DNA from: Lachnospiraceae bacterium
Lineage (GTDB): Bacteria; Bacillota; Clostridia; Lachnospirales; Lachnospiraceae
DNA: 64,000 nucleotides
Reading direction: 5' to 3'
NCBI GenBank assembly: GCA_017539565.1
Contig: JAFYCS010000003.1
Location: 42,274 to 106,273, forward strand
Below are positions 42,592 to 50,446 of the stretch, piece by piece. Both the position numbers and the translations under genes were made by a program. The notes beneath the pieces were generated by a model, which was not told the origin of the DNA, did not search any database, and saw only the letters and a program-made list of their open reading frames with translations. Every line of letters starts with the position of its first letter. Within the stretch, counting starts at the first letter, position 1.

Positions 42592-43677
42592 TTAAGAATC
42601 TGAATATTCCGCGATCTGTGCGGCACATACCGCATCCGCATCGGCACCGCTGACATATGCTGCCGCCCATTCCACGGTCTTTTTCACCGCTTCGGTACTG
42701 TCCCAGCGCGGCTTTCTCCCAAGAACTGCCTTTATCTTTGTGCAGTCGAGCTTAAGCAGTTTTGCCTCGTGAGGCCCTCCGTCAGGCCTGCATTCTATAA
42801 CGGCCCTGTTAAGATTTCCGTAAGATCCCGCCAGCTTATTCCACTGTGAAGCAAAAAGCTCCGCCATTTCTATGGTACGCAGGCAGTCGCTCTCTTCCGG
42901 ACCCACATTGTAATTTCCCGCAAGGCTTTTATCTTCGAGCTGCGCCGCCGCAAGATACAGATATGCATATACCGGTTCCAGTACATGCTGATATGGTCTG
43001 ACGGAATCGGGATTACGCAGCACTATCGGCTCTCCCGCAGCCACCGCCCTTACGCAGTCGGGGATAAGCCTGTCCTTCGCAAAGTCCCCGCCTCCTATGA
43101 CATTTCCGGCGCGCATTGTGCTCACCGCCTTATCACTGTCCTTAAAGAAAGACTGTACATAGCTGTAGGTAACAAGTTCGGAACAGGACTTTGAATTGGA
43201 ATACGGGTCGTAGCCCTTAAGCTCCTCATCTTCCCTGTATCCCTCGTCTCTTTCCCTGTTAAGATAAACCTTGTCGGTGGTAACATTGACAACGGACTTA
43301 ACGGAAGGACACTGCCTTACGGCTTCCAGCACGTTGACCGTCCCCATAACGTTCGTCTCATATGTACCGACGGGATCTGCATAAGAAGTACGCACTATCG
43401 GCTGTGCCGCCATATGTATCACGATATCGGGCGATACCTCCGTCATAAAAGAAGACAGGCTTTTAAGATCACGTATATCTGCTATACGGCTGTGTTCACC
43501 CATTTTCTTATCAAGACCGATGAGCTTAAAAAGCGACGGCTCGGTAGGAGCATCAAGACTGTAGCCATATACATCTGCCCCAAGCTCATAAAGAAGCCTG
43601 ATCATCCAGCTGCCTTTAAAGCCGGTATGGCCGGTGATAAGGATTTTTCTGTTTTTGTATGATTCTTTAAAATTCAC
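42592..43677 (-). CDS. rfbG: CDP-glucose 4,6-dehydratase
   Basis: 361 residues, extended short-chain dehydrogenase. LITGHTGFKGSWMIRLLYEL is the NAD-binding loop specific to RfbG; IADIRDL, VIHMAAQPIVRTSY, VNVTTDKVY and the catalytic Y-x-x-x-K in DPYSNSKSCSELV follow, then RAGNVIGGGDFAKDRLIPD and PYQHVLEPVYAYL. It makes CDP-4-keto-6-deoxyglucose. The start is a GTG overlapping the RfbH stop (GTGA). Last gene of locus 2. Confidence 0.95.
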   Translation of the reverse strand: MNFKESYKNRKILITGHTGFKGSWMIRLLYELGADVYGYSLDAPTEPSLFKLIGLDKKMGEHSRIADIRDLKSLSSFMTEVSPDIVIHMAAQPIVRTSYADPVGTYETNVMGTVNVLEAVRQCPSVKSVVNVTTDKVYLNRERDEGYREDEELKGYDPYSNSKSCSELVTYSYVQSFFKDSDKAVSTMRAGNVIGGGDFAKDRLIPDCVRAVAAGEPIVLRNPDSVRPYQHVLEPVYAYLYLAAAQLEDKSLAGNYNVGPEESDCLRTIEMAELFASQWNKLAGSYGNLNRAVIECRPDGGPHEAKLLKLDCTKIKAVLGRKPRWDSTEAVKKTVEWAAAYVSGADADAVCAAQIAEYSDS

Positions 43678-45029
43678 CCCTGCAGACCTCTGTGTATCTC
43701 CCCGATCATCACGTCCATCATGCTCTGCGTCATTCCCGGATATACTCCTATCCAGAAGCCGCTCTGCATGATCCTGTCCGTATTATCAAGACTGCCGGCA
43801 ACCCGGTATCTGACCCCCTGTGCATCCCTTAAGTGGTCAAAGCAGGGATGCTTTATAAGATTTCCCGAGAAGAGCATGCGGGTCTGTACCCCTGCATCCT
43901 CAAGATGTCTTACCAGCTTAGTCCTGTCCACGCCCTCACGGCAGCAGATCATAAAACCGAACCATGAAGGATCCGAATCCTTTGCAGCCTCCGGCAGTAT
44001 CAGTTTATCCGAAAGATCCGATAAACCTTTAAGCAGATATGCATGATGTTCACGCCTTAAGTCGGTAAAAGAATCTATCTTTTCAAGCTGCGCCACACCG
44101 ACAGCAGCCTGCATATCCGTTATCTTAAGGTTATATCCCAGATGTGAATAGACATATTTATGATCATAGCCCGCCGGCAGCTGTCCGTATTGTCCGTCAT
44201 AACGGTGTCCGCAGCGGTTATCCTGTCCGGGCTCGCACACACAGTCCCTTCCCCAGTCGCGCAGCGAACGGGCAATACGGTGTAACAGCGGGTCATTTGT
44301 ATAAACGGCACCGCCCTCTCCCATGGTCATATGATGCGGGGGATAAAAACTGGATGTCCCGATATGGCCTGCTGTTCCGGTCTTGATCTTCTTTCCCTTC
44401 AGCGTGTATTCGCTGCCCAGGGCATCACAGTTATCCTCAATGAGCCAGAGACCGTGTTTTTCGCAGAATTCCGTAACCGCCGCCAGGTCAAAAGGATTCC
44501 CCAGTGTGTGGGCTATCATAACGGCTTTTGTCTTTCCTTCGCAGAAAGCATCTTCCAGCCTGCTTGCATCGATATTGTATCCCGGTACGGTAACATCAAC
44601 AAAGACCGGCACCGCACCGTATTGTACTATGGGTGATACCGTTGTAGGAAAACCTGCTGCCACCGTGATCACTTCATCCCCGGGCTTTACCGCCCTTTCC
44701 TTCAAAAGGGGCGAAGTCAGTGTCATAAAAGCTATCAGATTTGCAGACGATCCGGAATTGACCGTCGAACAGTACTTCACTCCCAGCCATGCCGCAAACT
44801 TCTTTTCGAACTCCTGCACATATCTGCCGGCAGTGAGCCAGAACTCCAGGGAAGAATCCACCAGATTCTCCATCTCACGCCTGTCATAGAAACGCCCTCC
44901 GTAGGAGATATGATCCCCGGGCGTATATTCTTTTCTCCTGTGATAGAGCTCGCAGTAATCACCCGCCAGCTCGCTAATCTTTTTCCGGGCCTCCTCTTCA
45001 CTCAGGCCCTCAAAAAAAGCCTTATCCAT
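43674..45029 (-). CDS. rfbH: CDP-4-keto-6-deoxyglucose 3-dehydrase (E1)
   Basis: 451 residues from ATG 45029. It has the DegT fold, but the usual PLP lysine is replaced by histidine in FYPPHHMTMGEGGAV (about 230-244), the hallmark of the PMP-dependent 3-dehydrases. Cysteines in RDCVCEPGQDNRCGHRY (about 262-278) fit the [2Fe-2S] site of this enzyme. It removes the 3-hydroxyl together with a reductase (E3, RfbI/AscD type), which is not in the window. Product: CDP-3,6-dideoxy-4-ketoglucose. Confidence 0.95.
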   Translation of the reverse strand: MDKAFFEGLSEEEARKKISELAGDYCELYHRRKEYTPGDHISYGGRFYDRREMENLVDSSLEFWLTAGRYVQEFEKKFAAWLGVKYCSTVNSGSSANLIAFMTLTSPLLKERAVKPGDEVITVAAGFPTTVSPIVQYGAVPVFVDVTVPGYNIDASRLEDAFCEGKTKAVMIAHTLGNPFDLAAVTEFCEKHGLWLIEDNCDALGSEYTLKGKKIKTGTAGHIGTSSFYPPHHMTMGEGGAVYTNDPLLHRIARSLRDWGRDCVCEPGQDNRCGHRYDGQYGQLPAGYDHKYVYSHLGYNLKITDMQAAVGVAQLEKIDSFTDLRREHHAYLLKGLSDLSDKLILPEAAKDSDPSWFGFMICCREGVDRTKLVRHLEDAGVQTRMLFSGNLIKHPCFDHLRDAQGVRYRVAGSLDNTDRIMQSGFWIGVYPGMTQSMMDVMIGEIHRGLQG

Positions 45030-45031
45030 CG

Positions 45032-45913
45032 TCAATACCCCTTAAGCTTCTGTCTGACTTTTGCTTCAGCCTCATCCATGGTCTTTACGCCGCTTCCCAT
45101 CATGCTCTGTATATCCATACAACGCCTGTAAAGCATGAACATGGCGTTTATCTCAAGGCTGGCCTTCTGGTCCGTTCCCCACATATCATGGGAAAGAGTC
45201 ACATGACGCTCGATGACTTTTGCTCCCAGAGTTGCAGCAACTACAGTGGGCTCCAGATTCTGCTCGTGGCCGCTGTAGCCTACTATGCAGTGATAACGCT
45301 CACGCAGGGTATTTATATATGCCAGGTTAAGACTCTCCGGCGGAGCGGGATAAGTCGAATTGGTATGCAGCAGCACATAATCTCCGTTACTGTAATCTTC
45401 CAGCCAGGATACTGCCTTGTCCAGCTCCTCCTGGGTACTCATACCGTCAGACATGATTATGGGTTTCTTATAACTGCATGCTGCCTTGATCAGCTCTTCA
45501 TTTCCGTTGGCTGCGGAAGCCAGCTTGATAAAAGGAATATCATACTGCATAAGGAACTCAAGGCTGGGCATGTCCCAGGGACTTGCAGTCCAGGCCAGGG
45601 GCTTTTCCCTGCAATAGCTGTCTATATAGTCATATTCCGCTTTTCCGAATTCCACATGCTTTTTATAATCCAGATAAGTCATCTGCCCCCAGGGAGTGTC
45701 ACGCATTACGCTCTTCTGTGCTTCGGGCACCGCGATATCAGGCTCCCTCTTCTGAAACTTAACACAGTTCCAGCCTATTGCAAATGCCGCATCCATAAGC
45801 CTTTTCGCCACCTGCATATCACCGTTGTGATTGATACCTATCTCGGCGATAAAATAAGGGACACTGTTATCCCCCAGTTCGAAGTCTCCCAGCATTATTT
45901 TCTGATTAGCCAT
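45032..45913 (-). CDS. NeuB-domain sialic-acid-synthase-like protein without SAF domain
   Basis: 293 residues. The TIM-barrel of the NeuB family is complete: PYFIAEIGINHNGDMQVAKR, CVKFQKREP, TASPWDMPSLEFLMQYDIPF, IIMSDGMSTQEEL, LLHTNSTYPAPP, VGYSGHEQNL and KVIERHVTLSHDMWGTDQKA, including the two metal-binding His. The C-terminal antifreeze-like (SAF) domain of normal NeuB/SpsE, about 60 residues, is absent. Family members condense PEP with a hexosamine to a nonulosonate; no CMP-transferase gene is nearby, so the product and even the reaction are uncertain. Confidence 0.8.
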   Translation of the reverse strand: MANQKIMLGDFELGDNSVPYFIAEIGINHNGDMQVAKRLMDAAFAIGWNCVKFQKREPDIAVPEAQKSVMRDTPWGQMTYLDYKKHVEFGKAEYDYIDSYCREKPLAWTASPWDMPSLEFLMQYDIPFIKLASAANGNEELIKAACSYKKPIIMSDGMSTQEELDKAVSWLEDYSNGDYVLLHTNSTYPAPPESLNLAYINTLRERYHCIVGYSGHEQNLEPTVVAATLGAKVIERHVTLSHDMWGTDQKASLEINAMFMLYRRCMDIQSMMGSGVKTMDEAEAKVRQKLKGY

Positions 45914-45938
45914 GATGTTTCCTCCACACTCTCTATAA

Positions 45939-45970
45939 GCTCCTTCGTCGCTGCGCTCCTCAGGATGACA
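45939..45970 (-). repeat. Dispersed repeat, copy 4
   Basis: Minus strand TGTCATCCTGAGGAGCGCAG followed by CGACGAAGGAGC. The long form, with the extra GAGCG...CGAC arm, between the NeuB-like and reductase genes. Confidence 0.75.
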
Positions 45971-45972
45971 AA

Positions 45973-46875
45973 CTAGATTTTCATTATACTTTCTTTAAAA
46001 GAAATACGTGCTTCCCAGCCCGTATCATTTTTAAGCTTATCCACGGATACCGCCAGTGATACGAAAGGATCCGGATCTGCCCCGAAGTCAAGCTCTGCCC
46101 CGGGTGCATATATATCCCTTGCTTCTTCAACAAACTCCTTAAGCGGCCTGTACGCACCGTTTGCTATATTATATATCTCACCGCTCCGCCCGTTACGTGC
46201 CAGTGCCAGAAGTGCCGCCGCACAGTCCCGTGGATCCAGATAATCCCAGTCCTGCCTGCAGCTGCTCAGTGAAAAAAGCTCTCCGGCCTTAAGTTTTCTT
46301 ACCAGATCAGGCATCATGCGTCCCGCCGGTTCATACTCACCGGTAAGTGAGAATATCCTGCCCCATATCCATTCAATTCCAAGCCCCTGTGCCAGCACAC
46401 GGCTCAGATGACAGGCGGAAAGCTTGGCAGCTCCGTAGGCACTGAAAGGCTTTGTAAGACTCTCTTCCGTGATAACGCCGTTTACCACACCGTACTCTGC
46501 CTGTGAGCCCACTCCCACGTATCTCCTGCAGCCCATCATGGCTGCCGCTTTTAACGAATCCAGACAGTAGTCCACATTCTGCATCTGTCCGGCCATATCA
46601 TTACGGCCGCCGCCCCAGGCCAGATCAAAGAATACGTCCTTGTCCGTACCTGTTTCATCCACATATCCGGTCAGGCTGTGCTGTGCCCTGTCTACATATA
46701 AAGCCGTGATCACCGCATCCTTATGCCTGTCTTTAAGCATATCCAGCCGGTCTGCATGTGCCGTACCCGGCCGCAGTATCGCCGTAACCTCGATCCCCTG
46801 CGTTAACAGAAGATCCGTCAGATGCACGCCTGCAAAGCCCAGCGCTCCGCTTACAACAGCCTTCTTAATCTCCAT
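45973..46875 (-). CDS. NAD(P)-dependent sugar reductase/epimerase (extended SDR)
   Basis: 300 residues from ATG 46875, which follows GAGGAG; the frame to 46914 overlaps the upstream gene. GALGFAGVHLTDLLL is the cofactor loop, VFFDLAWGG and VGVGSQAEYG the central strands, and PFSAYGAAKLSACHLS contains the Tyr-x-x-x-Lys. It resembles reductases of CDP-3,6-dideoxyhexose pathways (paratose, abequose and yersiniose branches). With rfbFGH and the TPP enzyme nearby it is a candidate for the final 4-keto reduction; the specific reaction is inferred. Confidence 0.75.
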   Translation of the reverse strand: MEIKKAVVSGALGFAGVHLTDLLLTQGIEVTAILRPGTAHADRLDMLKDRHKDAVITALYVDRAQHSLTGYVDETGTDKDVFFDLAWGGGRNDMAGQMQNVDYCLDSLKAAAMMGCRRYVGVGSQAEYGVVNGVITEESLTKPFSAYGAAKLSACHLSRVLAQGLGIEWIWGRIFSLTGEYEPAGRMMPDLVRKLKAGELFSLSSCRQDWDYLDPRDCAAALLALARNGRSGEIYNIANGAYRPLKEFVEEARDIYAPGAELDFGADPDPFVSLAVSVDKLKNDTGWEARISFKESIMKI

Positions 46876-47824
46876 CCCTGCTCTCCTCAAAATTGAGGCG
46901 CCGTTCCTCCACAACTACAGGTCTGTGGATCACACGGGTATTTATGTTCAGGATGTATTCTCCTATCAGTCCTATAAAGAATATCTGTATGCCGCCCAGC
47001 ACGAACACACCTATCATCACGGGCGCCATGCCCATGCTCATGGAATTCCAGTGAGTCAGCTTGAGCACCAGATAGACTATCGCGATGATAATGCTTATGG
47101 CACTGGTGAAAAATCCCAGAAAAGTAGCCAGACGCAGTCCCACCTTCGTATATGAGGTAAAAGACAGCATAGCCGCATCATAGAGGCTGTAGAAATTATT
47201 ATGGGTCTTTCCGGCCCTTCTCTTTGCCTGCTCGTAGGTAACTTCCTTCATGTTGAAGCCGCCGCCGTATTCGGCAACTATACCGCGCAGGAACGGAACG
47301 GGATCATCCAGTTCCCTGAGCAGACGGATAAAAGACCTGTCATAAAGCCCGAATCCCGTGAAGTGCTCTATCATCTGCACATCCGACATATTGCGGATCA
47401 TGTGGTAATAGATACTGCGGAACATGTACATAAGCGGATTTTCACGGCTGCTTGTCTTAATGCAGCTCACCACCTTATGTCCCTTTTCCCACTCGGCCAC
47501 CAGCTGCGGGATCAGCTCCACCGGATCCTGGAAATCACAGCAGACGGAAATAGTACAATCCCCCGTAGTCTGGCACAGGCCATGGAAAGGTGAATTGAAC
47601 TGTCCGAAATTGGTCACGTTAAAAATGGCTTTGACCTTTTTATCCTTTGCGCAGATCTCTTCGAGCTTTTCACGGGTACCGTCCGTAGACGCATTATCTA
47701 TGAACAGCAGCTCATAATCATACTTGGGAAGCTCCTCTTTAAGGACCTTCCTGAGCGCATCGGCCATAGCCTCCACATTCTCTATCTCATTGTAACAGGG
47801 TACCATAATGCTTATAGTTTTCAT
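46865..47824 (-). CDS. Polyprenyl-phosphate glycosyltransferase, GtrB/DPM-like
   Basis: 319 residues. GT2 domain with SIMVPCYNEIENVEAMADAL, FIDNASTDGTREKLEEI, and VCCDFQDPVELIPQLV, followed by two C-terminal membrane helices at about 230-290. This is the layout of GtrB/CsbB-type enzymes that charge undecaprenyl phosphate with a sugar for use outside the cell. The ATG lies right after a promoter (47833-47861), with no Shine-Dalgarno. Confidence 0.88.
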   Translation of the reverse strand: MKTISIMVPCYNEIENVEAMADALRKVLKEELPKYDYELLFIDNASTDGTREKLEEICAKDKKVKAIFNVTNFGQFNSPFHGLCQTTGDCTISVCCDFQDPVELIPQLVAEWEKGHKVVSCIKTSSRENPLMYMFRSIYYHMIRNMSDVQMIEHFTGFGLYDRSFIRLLRELDDPVPFLRGIVAEYGGGFNMKEVTYEQAKRRAGKTHNNFYSLYDAAMLSFTSYTKVGLRLATFLGFFTSAISIIIAIVYLVLKLTHWNSMSMGMAPVMIGVFVLGGIQIFFIGLIGEYILNINTRVIHRPVVVEERRLNFEESRDGD

Positions 47825-47832
47825 ATTTTTAC

Positions 47833-47861
47833 ATTATACCTTATAATCTTTATGTTTTCAA
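47833..47861 (-). promoter_or_regulatory. Internal promoter in locus 2, giving a leaderless mRNA
   Basis: TTGAAA (47856-47861), 17 bases, TATAAT (47833-47838) on the minus strand. The ATG at 47824 is about 9 bases after the -10, so the transcript should begin at or within a few bases of the start codon. The -35 overlaps the 3' end of the GT2 gene. Confidence 0.7.
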
Positions 47862-48781
47862 ATCGTACGCCGCAGGAAATCGAGCGAACTCTTTATATAT
47901 TCCGCTCCGATATCCCTTATATCCACCTTTATCCCGTACTTTCTGTAAAGCTTTAAAATATATTTTACCATCGGGAAGCCGTAGCCTCCCATCACGGCCC
48001 TTATTATCTTTCCTCCGGGCCATTCCGCCACCTTTTTAAAAGTCTCTTCATCCAGCCTTTTTTTCAGATACATATACTCCCTGGCATATACCCACACGCT
48101 CACCTGGTATTTATGGGGACTTACATGGGAAGTAAGGCTGCCTTCCCTCTCTGTGATGCAGTATATCTTTTCCTCACATGCTGCGATCCTCCCGGCATTA
48201 TATGCGGCCTTCACGGAAAACATCACGTCCTCGGACCAGCAGCAGGTATCAAAACGCACCTTGTTTTTTTCAAGCATCTCCCTGCGGATAAGCTTGGACC
48301 AGGGCGCATAAAGCTTATACCTTACAAGATCCTCCTTCGACGGATCGGCAAGATACTCCCTTATCACCTTCTCATATGTCTTATGCCTGCTGCCCTCTTC
48401 AAGCCCGGGCATTACAAGAGACCATGGTATAAAATAGATGATGTCTTCCTCTGCATCCCTGTATCTGTCGAGTACTTCAAAGGCATTATCGGAAAGAGCA
48501 TCATCGGAATCCACAAACAGCACCCATTTGCCCTTTGCATGCTCAAGCCCCTCATTGCGGCATCTTCCGGCTCCGTGGACAGGAGAAGGATTATAATACA
48601 GTTCTATGCGCTTAAGCACGTCCTCTCCCAGCTCACGCTTAAGCATCCCGGGATCTTCATAACTGCTATCGTCCACCACTATCAGCTGTATATCAGACCG
48701 TTCCGGTATCGTTTTAAGCATCTCCTTCAGCAGGGAGACGTTATCGTAATGCGCGGTTATAACGCTGTATGTAAAATCCAT
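47858..48781 (-). CDS. Glycosyltransferase family 2 (paralog of the next gene)
   Basis: 307 residues from ATG 48781 (GGAG upstream). GT-A signatures: YSVITAHYDNVSLLKEMLKT, VVDDSSYEDP, GAGRCRNEGLEHAKGKWVLF and VDSDDALSDNA. The second half carries WSEDVMFSVKAAYNAGRIA, EREGSLTSHVSPHKYQVSVW and VKYILKLYRKYGIKVDI, all matched in the adjacent gene, indicating tandem duplication. Cytoplasmic; donor unknown. Confidence 0.85.
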   Translation of the reverse strand: MDFTYSVITAHYDNVSLLKEMLKTIPERSDIQLIVVDDSSYEDPGMLKRELGEDVLKRIELYYNPSPVHGAGRCRNEGLEHAKGKWVLFVDSDDALSDNAFEVLDRYRDAEEDIIYFIPWSLVMPGLEEGSRHKTYEKVIREYLADPSKEDLVRYKLYAPWSKLIRREMLEKNKVRFDTCCWSEDVMFSVKAAYNAGRIAACEEKIYCITEREGSLTSHVSPHKYQVSVWVYAREYMYLKKRLDEETFKKVAEWPGGKIIRAVMGGYGFPMVKYILKLYRKYGIKVDIRDIGAEYIKSSLDFLRRTI

Positions 48782-48803
48782 TTTTACTCCATTCGTAAAT
48801 GCT

Positions 48804-49730
48804 TCATACATTAAACGAGTTGCTTATAAATCCAAGACTGTTTTTCAGATACCTCATGCTCAGGCCGTTCATCGGCACCCCGTATCTTTTATAAGTCCTG
48901 TACATATAACTGACCATCGGATACCCATAGCCCTGTACTGCAGCCCGTATAAGTTTTCCCATAGTCCAGCCCATCAGCTGTTCAAAAATATCCTTATCGA
49001 TCCTGTCCCTGAGGAAAGTATATACACAGACATAAGCGTCAAAACGCTCCTTATATCCGTAAGGGTCCTTCCTCATGGTCAGGCTTCCCTGTTTTCTGGT
49101 AATAACATATATAACATCACTGCTGGCTTTTATGGTTTTCGCATAGTATCCGCTACACACTGAGAACATAACGTCATTCGCACACATACGGCGTGAAAAC
49201 TGCAAATGATTTGATACTACCATAGACCTTCGTATCATTTTGGAAACCGGCCCGTACATCTCATATCTGAGCGTAGCCTCCGACATCTCATTTTTGTCTT
49301 CCATAAAAGCTTTTATCTTTTTTTCGGCAGGGATATGTCTTATTCCCTTCTCACCTGAAGGAAGCTCGATCGACGTAGGCGTAAAATAAACTATATCAGC
49401 CTCATCATCATAATATTTATCAAGCGATTGAAAGGCAGTATCCGTATAATAATCATCGGAATCGGCAAACAAAAGCCATTTCCCCTCTGCCAGCTTCAGG
49501 CCCTGATTGCGGCATAATCCTGCACCGTTTTTTTCGGCGGTGCTGATCATCACACTGAATCCGTCTCTTTTATATTTCTCCACAGCATCAAATATCACCT
49601 TAGGATCATCAAAGCTGTGGTCATCTACCAGGATCACCTGTATATCTTCTCTTGGCGGTATACTTGAGAGGAGCTTGTCAAGTGCCTCAAGATCCCTGTA
49701 ATGCGGTATTATCACGCTATACTTGTACAT
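48804..49730 (-). CDS. Glycosyltransferase family 2 (paralog of the previous gene)
   Basis: 308 residues with GGAGGTAGCAGT before ATG 49730. YSVIIPHYRDLEALDKLLSS, LVDDHSFDDPKVI, GAGLCRNQGLKLAEGKWLLF, ADSDDYYTDTAFQSLDKYYD and CANDVMFSVCSGYYAKTI align with the neighbouring GT2. Two closely related GT2 enzymes in tandem suggest two similar linkages or one redundant transfer in the locus 2 glycan. Confidence 0.85.
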   Translation of the reverse strand: MYKYSVIIPHYRDLEALDKLLSSIPPREDIQVILVDDHSFDDPKVIFDAVEKYKRDGFSVMISTAEKNGAGLCRNQGLKLAEGKWLLFADSDDYYTDTAFQSLDKYYDDEADIVYFTPTSIELPSGEKGIRHIPAEKKIKAFMEDKNEMSEATLRYEMYGPVSKMIRRSMVVSNHLQFSRRMCANDVMFSVCSGYYAKTIKASSDVIYVITRKQGSLTMRKDPYGYKERFDAYVCVYTFLRDRIDKDIFEQLMGWTMGKLIRAAVQGYGYPMVSYMYRTYKRYGVPMNGLSMRYLKNSLGFISNSFNV

Positions 49731-49746
49731 ACTGCTACCTCCGGAT

Positions 49747-50379
49747 TTATAACAAGCGTGCCAGCTTTCTCATAAAGATTCGTTTTTTATTTATCTCTAT
49801 CATTTCCTGCGGCAGATCCTCATGGTTGAATATACCCTTGGGGTTTTCGGGATAGGTAAAAAGATAAGCTTTTTCCTTCATAAAACGGATCAGTTCTTTT
49901 TTATCCATAGCCGCTTCCAGCCCCAGTTCTTCCGCCATCTTTCCCAGCCGCAGCCTGTAATCGTCAGCTATCTTTTTCTTCTGTATCAGCACATGATATA
50001 GCAGCGAATAATAGTAGTCTTCAGCCGAAGGAGCATATATCACTTCGGAAACGACTCTCCTGTTCTTTATCATATCCTGCTCCCACCGCGTATCATAATA
50101 TCCGTCACCGATGGTCCTCAGATCCACCGGGATCTCTCGTCCGCCAACAATCACCTTACGGTGTATAGGGTCATTTTTCTTAAGCCGCGGTATGCATCCT
50201 CCGGCCTCGATAAACAGCTCCCTGTCGCTGCACAGAAAATCTATATCCTGATGCCCGCCCTTTGTAAAATCCCCGAAAAGATCCTCAAAGTTGCGCACCA
50301 CGATGTATTCGCATCTTTCATTCAGAGCCCGGAAGAAGCTGTGCAGGTCGGGCCATTCTTTACATTCTGTATTTTTCAT
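49747..50379 (-). CDS. Nucleotidyltransferase-fold-like protein of unknown function
   Basis: 210 residues. CEYIVVRNFEDLFGDFTKGG leads into HQDIDFLCSDRELF, a G-x-x-D-h-D pattern as in nucleotidyltransferase-fold proteins, and IPVDLRTIGDGYYDTRWEQD adds a third acidic position. SAEDYYYSLLYHVLIQKKKI follows. A nucleotidyl- or phosphotransferase acting on a glycan is possible, but I do not recognise the family. Located between a GT2 and the flippase; GGAG precedes the ATG. Confidence 0.5.
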   Translation of the reverse strand: MKNTECKEWPDLHSFFRALNERCEYIVVRNFEDLFGDFTKGGHQDIDFLCSDRELFIEAGGCIPRLKKNDPIHRKVIVGGREIPVDLRTIGDGYYDTRWEQDMIKNRRVVSEVIYAPSAEDYYYSLLYHVLIQKKKIADDYRLRLGKMAEELGLEAAMDKKELIRFMKEKAYLFTYPENPKGIFNHEDLPQEMIEINKKRIFMRKLARLL

Positions 50380-50392
50380 TTACTCCGCTTAT

Positions 50393-50446
50393 AAGATCCT
50401 TCGCTTCGCTAAGGATGACATTCCTATTCATCACGAAGGATCTTTT
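50393..50446. repeat. Dispersed repeat, copy 5, with inverted half
   Basis: AAGATCCTTCGCTTCGCTAA then GGATGACA (50393-50420) is followed by ACGAAGGATCTTTTT (50433-50447). The two AAGATCCTTCG / CGAAGGATCTT ends form a perfect inverted repeat in the flippase-to-50379 gap. Confidence 0.7.
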
